A DNA stretch of 7,255 nt from Rhizobiaceae bacterium (GTDB lineage Bacteria; Pseudomonadota; Alphaproteobacteria; Rhizobiales; Rhizobiaceae). The number at the start of each line of letters is the position of its first letter. The stretch's first letter is position 1. A program made the translations under genes and the position numbers. The DNA lies in the NCBI GenBank assembly GCA_014380965.1, contig JACMIV010000294.1:1-7255 (forward strand), read 5' to 3'. Under the pieces are notes generated by a model that was not told the DNA's origin, did no database searches, and was given only the letters and a program-made list of their open reading frames with translations. Shown piece after piece: positions 7,096-7,255 of the stretch.

Positions 7096-7133
7096 GCCTG
7101 ATCTCCCCCCTTGAGGGGGAGATGCCGGCAGGC
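7096..7133. repeat. Right hairpin unit of the compound repeat
   Basis: The inner stem ATCTCCCCC (7101-7109) pairs with GGGGGAGAT (7115-7123) around a CTTGA centre, flanked by GCCTG and CAGGC as an outer 5-bp stem with an unpaired stretch on one side. The core is the exact reverse complement of the left unit's core. Confidence 0.72.
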
Positions 7134-7174
7134 AGAAGGGGGTGATGCCGCTCCGATCTCTAGCCGCCGCACCC

Positions 7175-7255
7175 TCATTCCGCCGCCCTCGACGCCTGAC
7201 CGGCATCGATGAAGCCGCCGACCTGTCTCGCCCAGAGCTGCGAATAAAGACCGCC
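7175..7255 (-). CDS. Second ABC exporter, C-terminal 26 residues (5' end outside window)
   Basis: Reading the minus strand from the window edge in frame gives 26 codons ending with TGA at 7177-7175. The peptide starts GGLYSQLWARQVGGFIDA and ends GQASRAAE. The complete exporter downstream ends GGLYAQLWARQSGGFLD followed by PEAAQ, so the tails match at 14 of the first 17 positions. This marks the fragment as the end of a paralogous ABC exporter ATPase domain, the segment after the H-loop that packs at the end of the nucleotide-binding domain. The two genes lie in the same direction with 193 nt between them, holding the compound palindrome. Completeness and catalytic residues cannot be judged because the rest lies beyond the window. 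Confidence 0.87.
   Translation of the reverse strand, partial: GGLYSQLWARQVGGFIDAGQASRAAE

Larger units (their letters stand above)
7027..7143. repeat. Compound inverted repeat between two ABC exporter genes
   Basis: Two long arms, 7027-7072 and 7100-7143, are reverse complements of each other with two mismatches and two single-base gaps; the inner 24 nt (7049-7072 and 7100-7123) match perfectly. The spacer is 27 nt (7073-7099). Each arm also contains its own palindrome with a C-run/G-run core, so the element can fold either as one long hairpin or as two side-by-side hairpins. There is no T-run, so it is not a standard terminator. The layout resembles the intergenic palindromic or MITE-like elements abundant in rhizobial genomes; the exact family is not established here. 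Confidence 0.85.

Noticed and set aside
7027..7143. CRISPR array or intrinsic terminator interpretation of the palindromic region
   Set aside because: There are only two units in inverted rather than direct orientation with one spacer, and no T-run follows either hairpin, so neither interpretation fits.

Overview
The window looks like a core chromosomal segment of a high-GC alphaproteobacterium, most likely a member of the Hyphomicrobiales (Rhizobiales). The main reasons are gene order and protein character: an unfused petA-petB-petC operon followed directly by apt, a ychF gene followed by two small MaoC-type dehydratases, alphaproteobacterial cytochrome b and Rieske sequences, and an intergenic C/G-rich palindromic element of a kind I recall from this order. 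The genus cannot be fixed from the sequence alone.

Layout: plus-strand genes occupy the left end: the 3' end of ychF (1-155), then two paralogous MaoC/hot-dog proteins (199-669 and 666-1136) joined by a 4-nt overlap. These converge on a minus-strand block that fills the rest of the window. Read in the direction of transcription (right to left), that block holds the last 26 codons of one ABC exporter (7255-7175), a 117-bp compound inverted repeat (7143-7027), a complete 628-aa ABC exporter (6981-5095), a 301-bp gene-free region that should hold the bc1 promoter, petA (4793-4233), petB (4210-2912), petC (2887-1811), a strong intrinsic terminator (1786-1761) and apt (1743-1201).

Function: petABC encodes the three catalytic subunits of the cytochrome bc1 complex, which passes electrons from ubiquinol to cytochrome c and pumps protons at the inner membrane. 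All haem and iron-sulphur ligands expected for the family are present. Apt salvages adenine to AMP and is separated from petC by the terminator. The two ABC exporters share a nearly identical C-terminal tail, so they are probably a tandem paralogous pair, perhaps forming a heterodimer; their substrate is unknown. The two MaoC proteins probably act on acyl-CoA substrates.

I see no phage, plasmid, CRISPR, toxin-antitoxin or defence genes and no convincing new biological system. The points most worth a second look are the compound palindrome between the two ABC genes, the acidic Pro/Ala-rich N-terminal extension of cytochrome c1, the terminator just upstream of apt, and the coupled MaoC pair.
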